DNA from: Mesorhizobium sp. NZP2077
Lineage (GTDB): Bacteria; Pseudomonadota; Alphaproteobacteria; Rhizobiales; Rhizobiaceae
Assembly (NCBI RefSeq): GCF_013170805.1
Contig: NZ_CP051293.1
Coordinates: 3,416,001 to 3,480,000 of the forward strand
DNA length: 64,000 nt
Reading direction: 5' to 3'
Shown: piece after piece, positions 63,816 to 64,000 of the stretch
Position numbering within the stretch: the first letter of the stretch is position 1
How the letters are laid out: each line of letters starts with the position of its first letter
The notes under the pieces: generated by a model
Database searches by the model: none
Told to the model about the DNA's origin: nothing
Seen by the model: only the letters and a program-made list of their open reading frames with translations
Program-made: the position numbers and the translations under genes

Positions 63816-64000
63816 ATGAGCAACGGACAGAGTGAGCGGCGCGAAATGACGGGCGCCGAAATGGTGGTGCAGGCGCTGAAGGACAATGGCGTCAAGCATG
63901 TCTTCGGCTATCCGGGCGGCGCCGTCCTTCCGATCTATGACGAGATATTCCAGCAGGACGAGGTCGAGCACATTCTGGTGCGCCACGAGCAGGGCGCGGG
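63816..64000 (+). CDS. ilvI: acetolactate synthase large subunit, 5' part (continues beyond window)
   Basis: The first 61 residues are visible: after ten residues, [36 protein letters not shown], the conserved N-terminus of the ThDP-dependent acetolactate synthase with GYPGG and the catalytic Glu region (VRHEQGA) at the end. The enzyme condenses two pyruvates, or pyruvate and 2-ketobutyrate, in branched-chain amino acid synthesis. GGGA lies eight bases before this ATG; an in-frame ATG at 63777 is less likely. Preceded by an attenuator. Confidence 0.95.
   Translation, partial: MSNGQSERREMTGAEMVVQALKDNGVKHVFGYPGGAVLPIYDEIFQQDEVEHILVRHEQGA

Overview
The window looks like chromosome of an alphaproteobacterium of the order Hyphomicrobiales, most probably Mesorhizobium or a close relative. 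This is inferred from the high GC content, the many sugar ABC transporters, the gene order hflK-hflC-Do protease-serB-miaA-ilvI, a permuted two-piece tmRNA gene with tag ANDNYAEARLAA, SspB followed by DUF4169 and a ribbon-helix-helix protein, and the general protein style. No transposase, integrase, phage gene, CRISPR array, tRNA or rRNA was seen.

Layout. 1-4441 is a sugar uptake and processing operon (oxidoreductase, TIM-barrel isomerase, binding protein, ATPase, permease). 4469-14649 holds a UvrD-type helicase with an in-frame palindromic insertion, a DUF2059 protein, PQQ glucose dehydrogenase, small proteins, a dienelactone hydrolase and a blue-light LOV histidine kinase coupled to a single-domain response regulator. 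14865-25113 has a thioesterase, a GlcD-like oxidase, a DinB/TetR divergent pair, a DyP peroxidase, a giant AsmA protein and a MarR regulator. 25263-31279 has a CLC channel, the sspB operon, a TetR/MFS pair, ssrA (tmRNA) and a DUF2853 protein.

31514-47387 runs from thyA to folA. Between them lie a molybdate module (mop, modABC, a ModE-type regulator, with two Mo-box-like palindromes) and a minus-strand carbohydrate or polyol module (FGGY kinase, DeoR regulator, GlpD/EryB-like dehydrogenase, DUF2291 protein, ABC transporter). Both promoter regions of the polyol module carry a nearly identical operator-like sequence. cobF and a DUF4424 protein lie between that module and folA.

47557-64000 holds hflKC, a frameshifted DUF2065 gene, a Do-type periplasmic protease, serB, miaA, a diguanylate cyclase, a HerA-like ATPase, an XRE-cupin regulator, GNATs, a LysR-tmpA-tmpB module predicted to turn 2-trimethylaminoethylphosphonate into glycine betaine and phosphate, a flavin monooxygenase, and finally the 5' end of ilvI preceded by what looks like a classic attenuator (leader peptide rich in Leu, Ile and Val, then a terminator).

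No completely unknown multi-gene system was seen. The strongest leads are the helicase insertion, the ilvI attenuator, the LOV two-component pair, the tmpAB module, the shared polyol operators and several uncharacterised palindromic operators.
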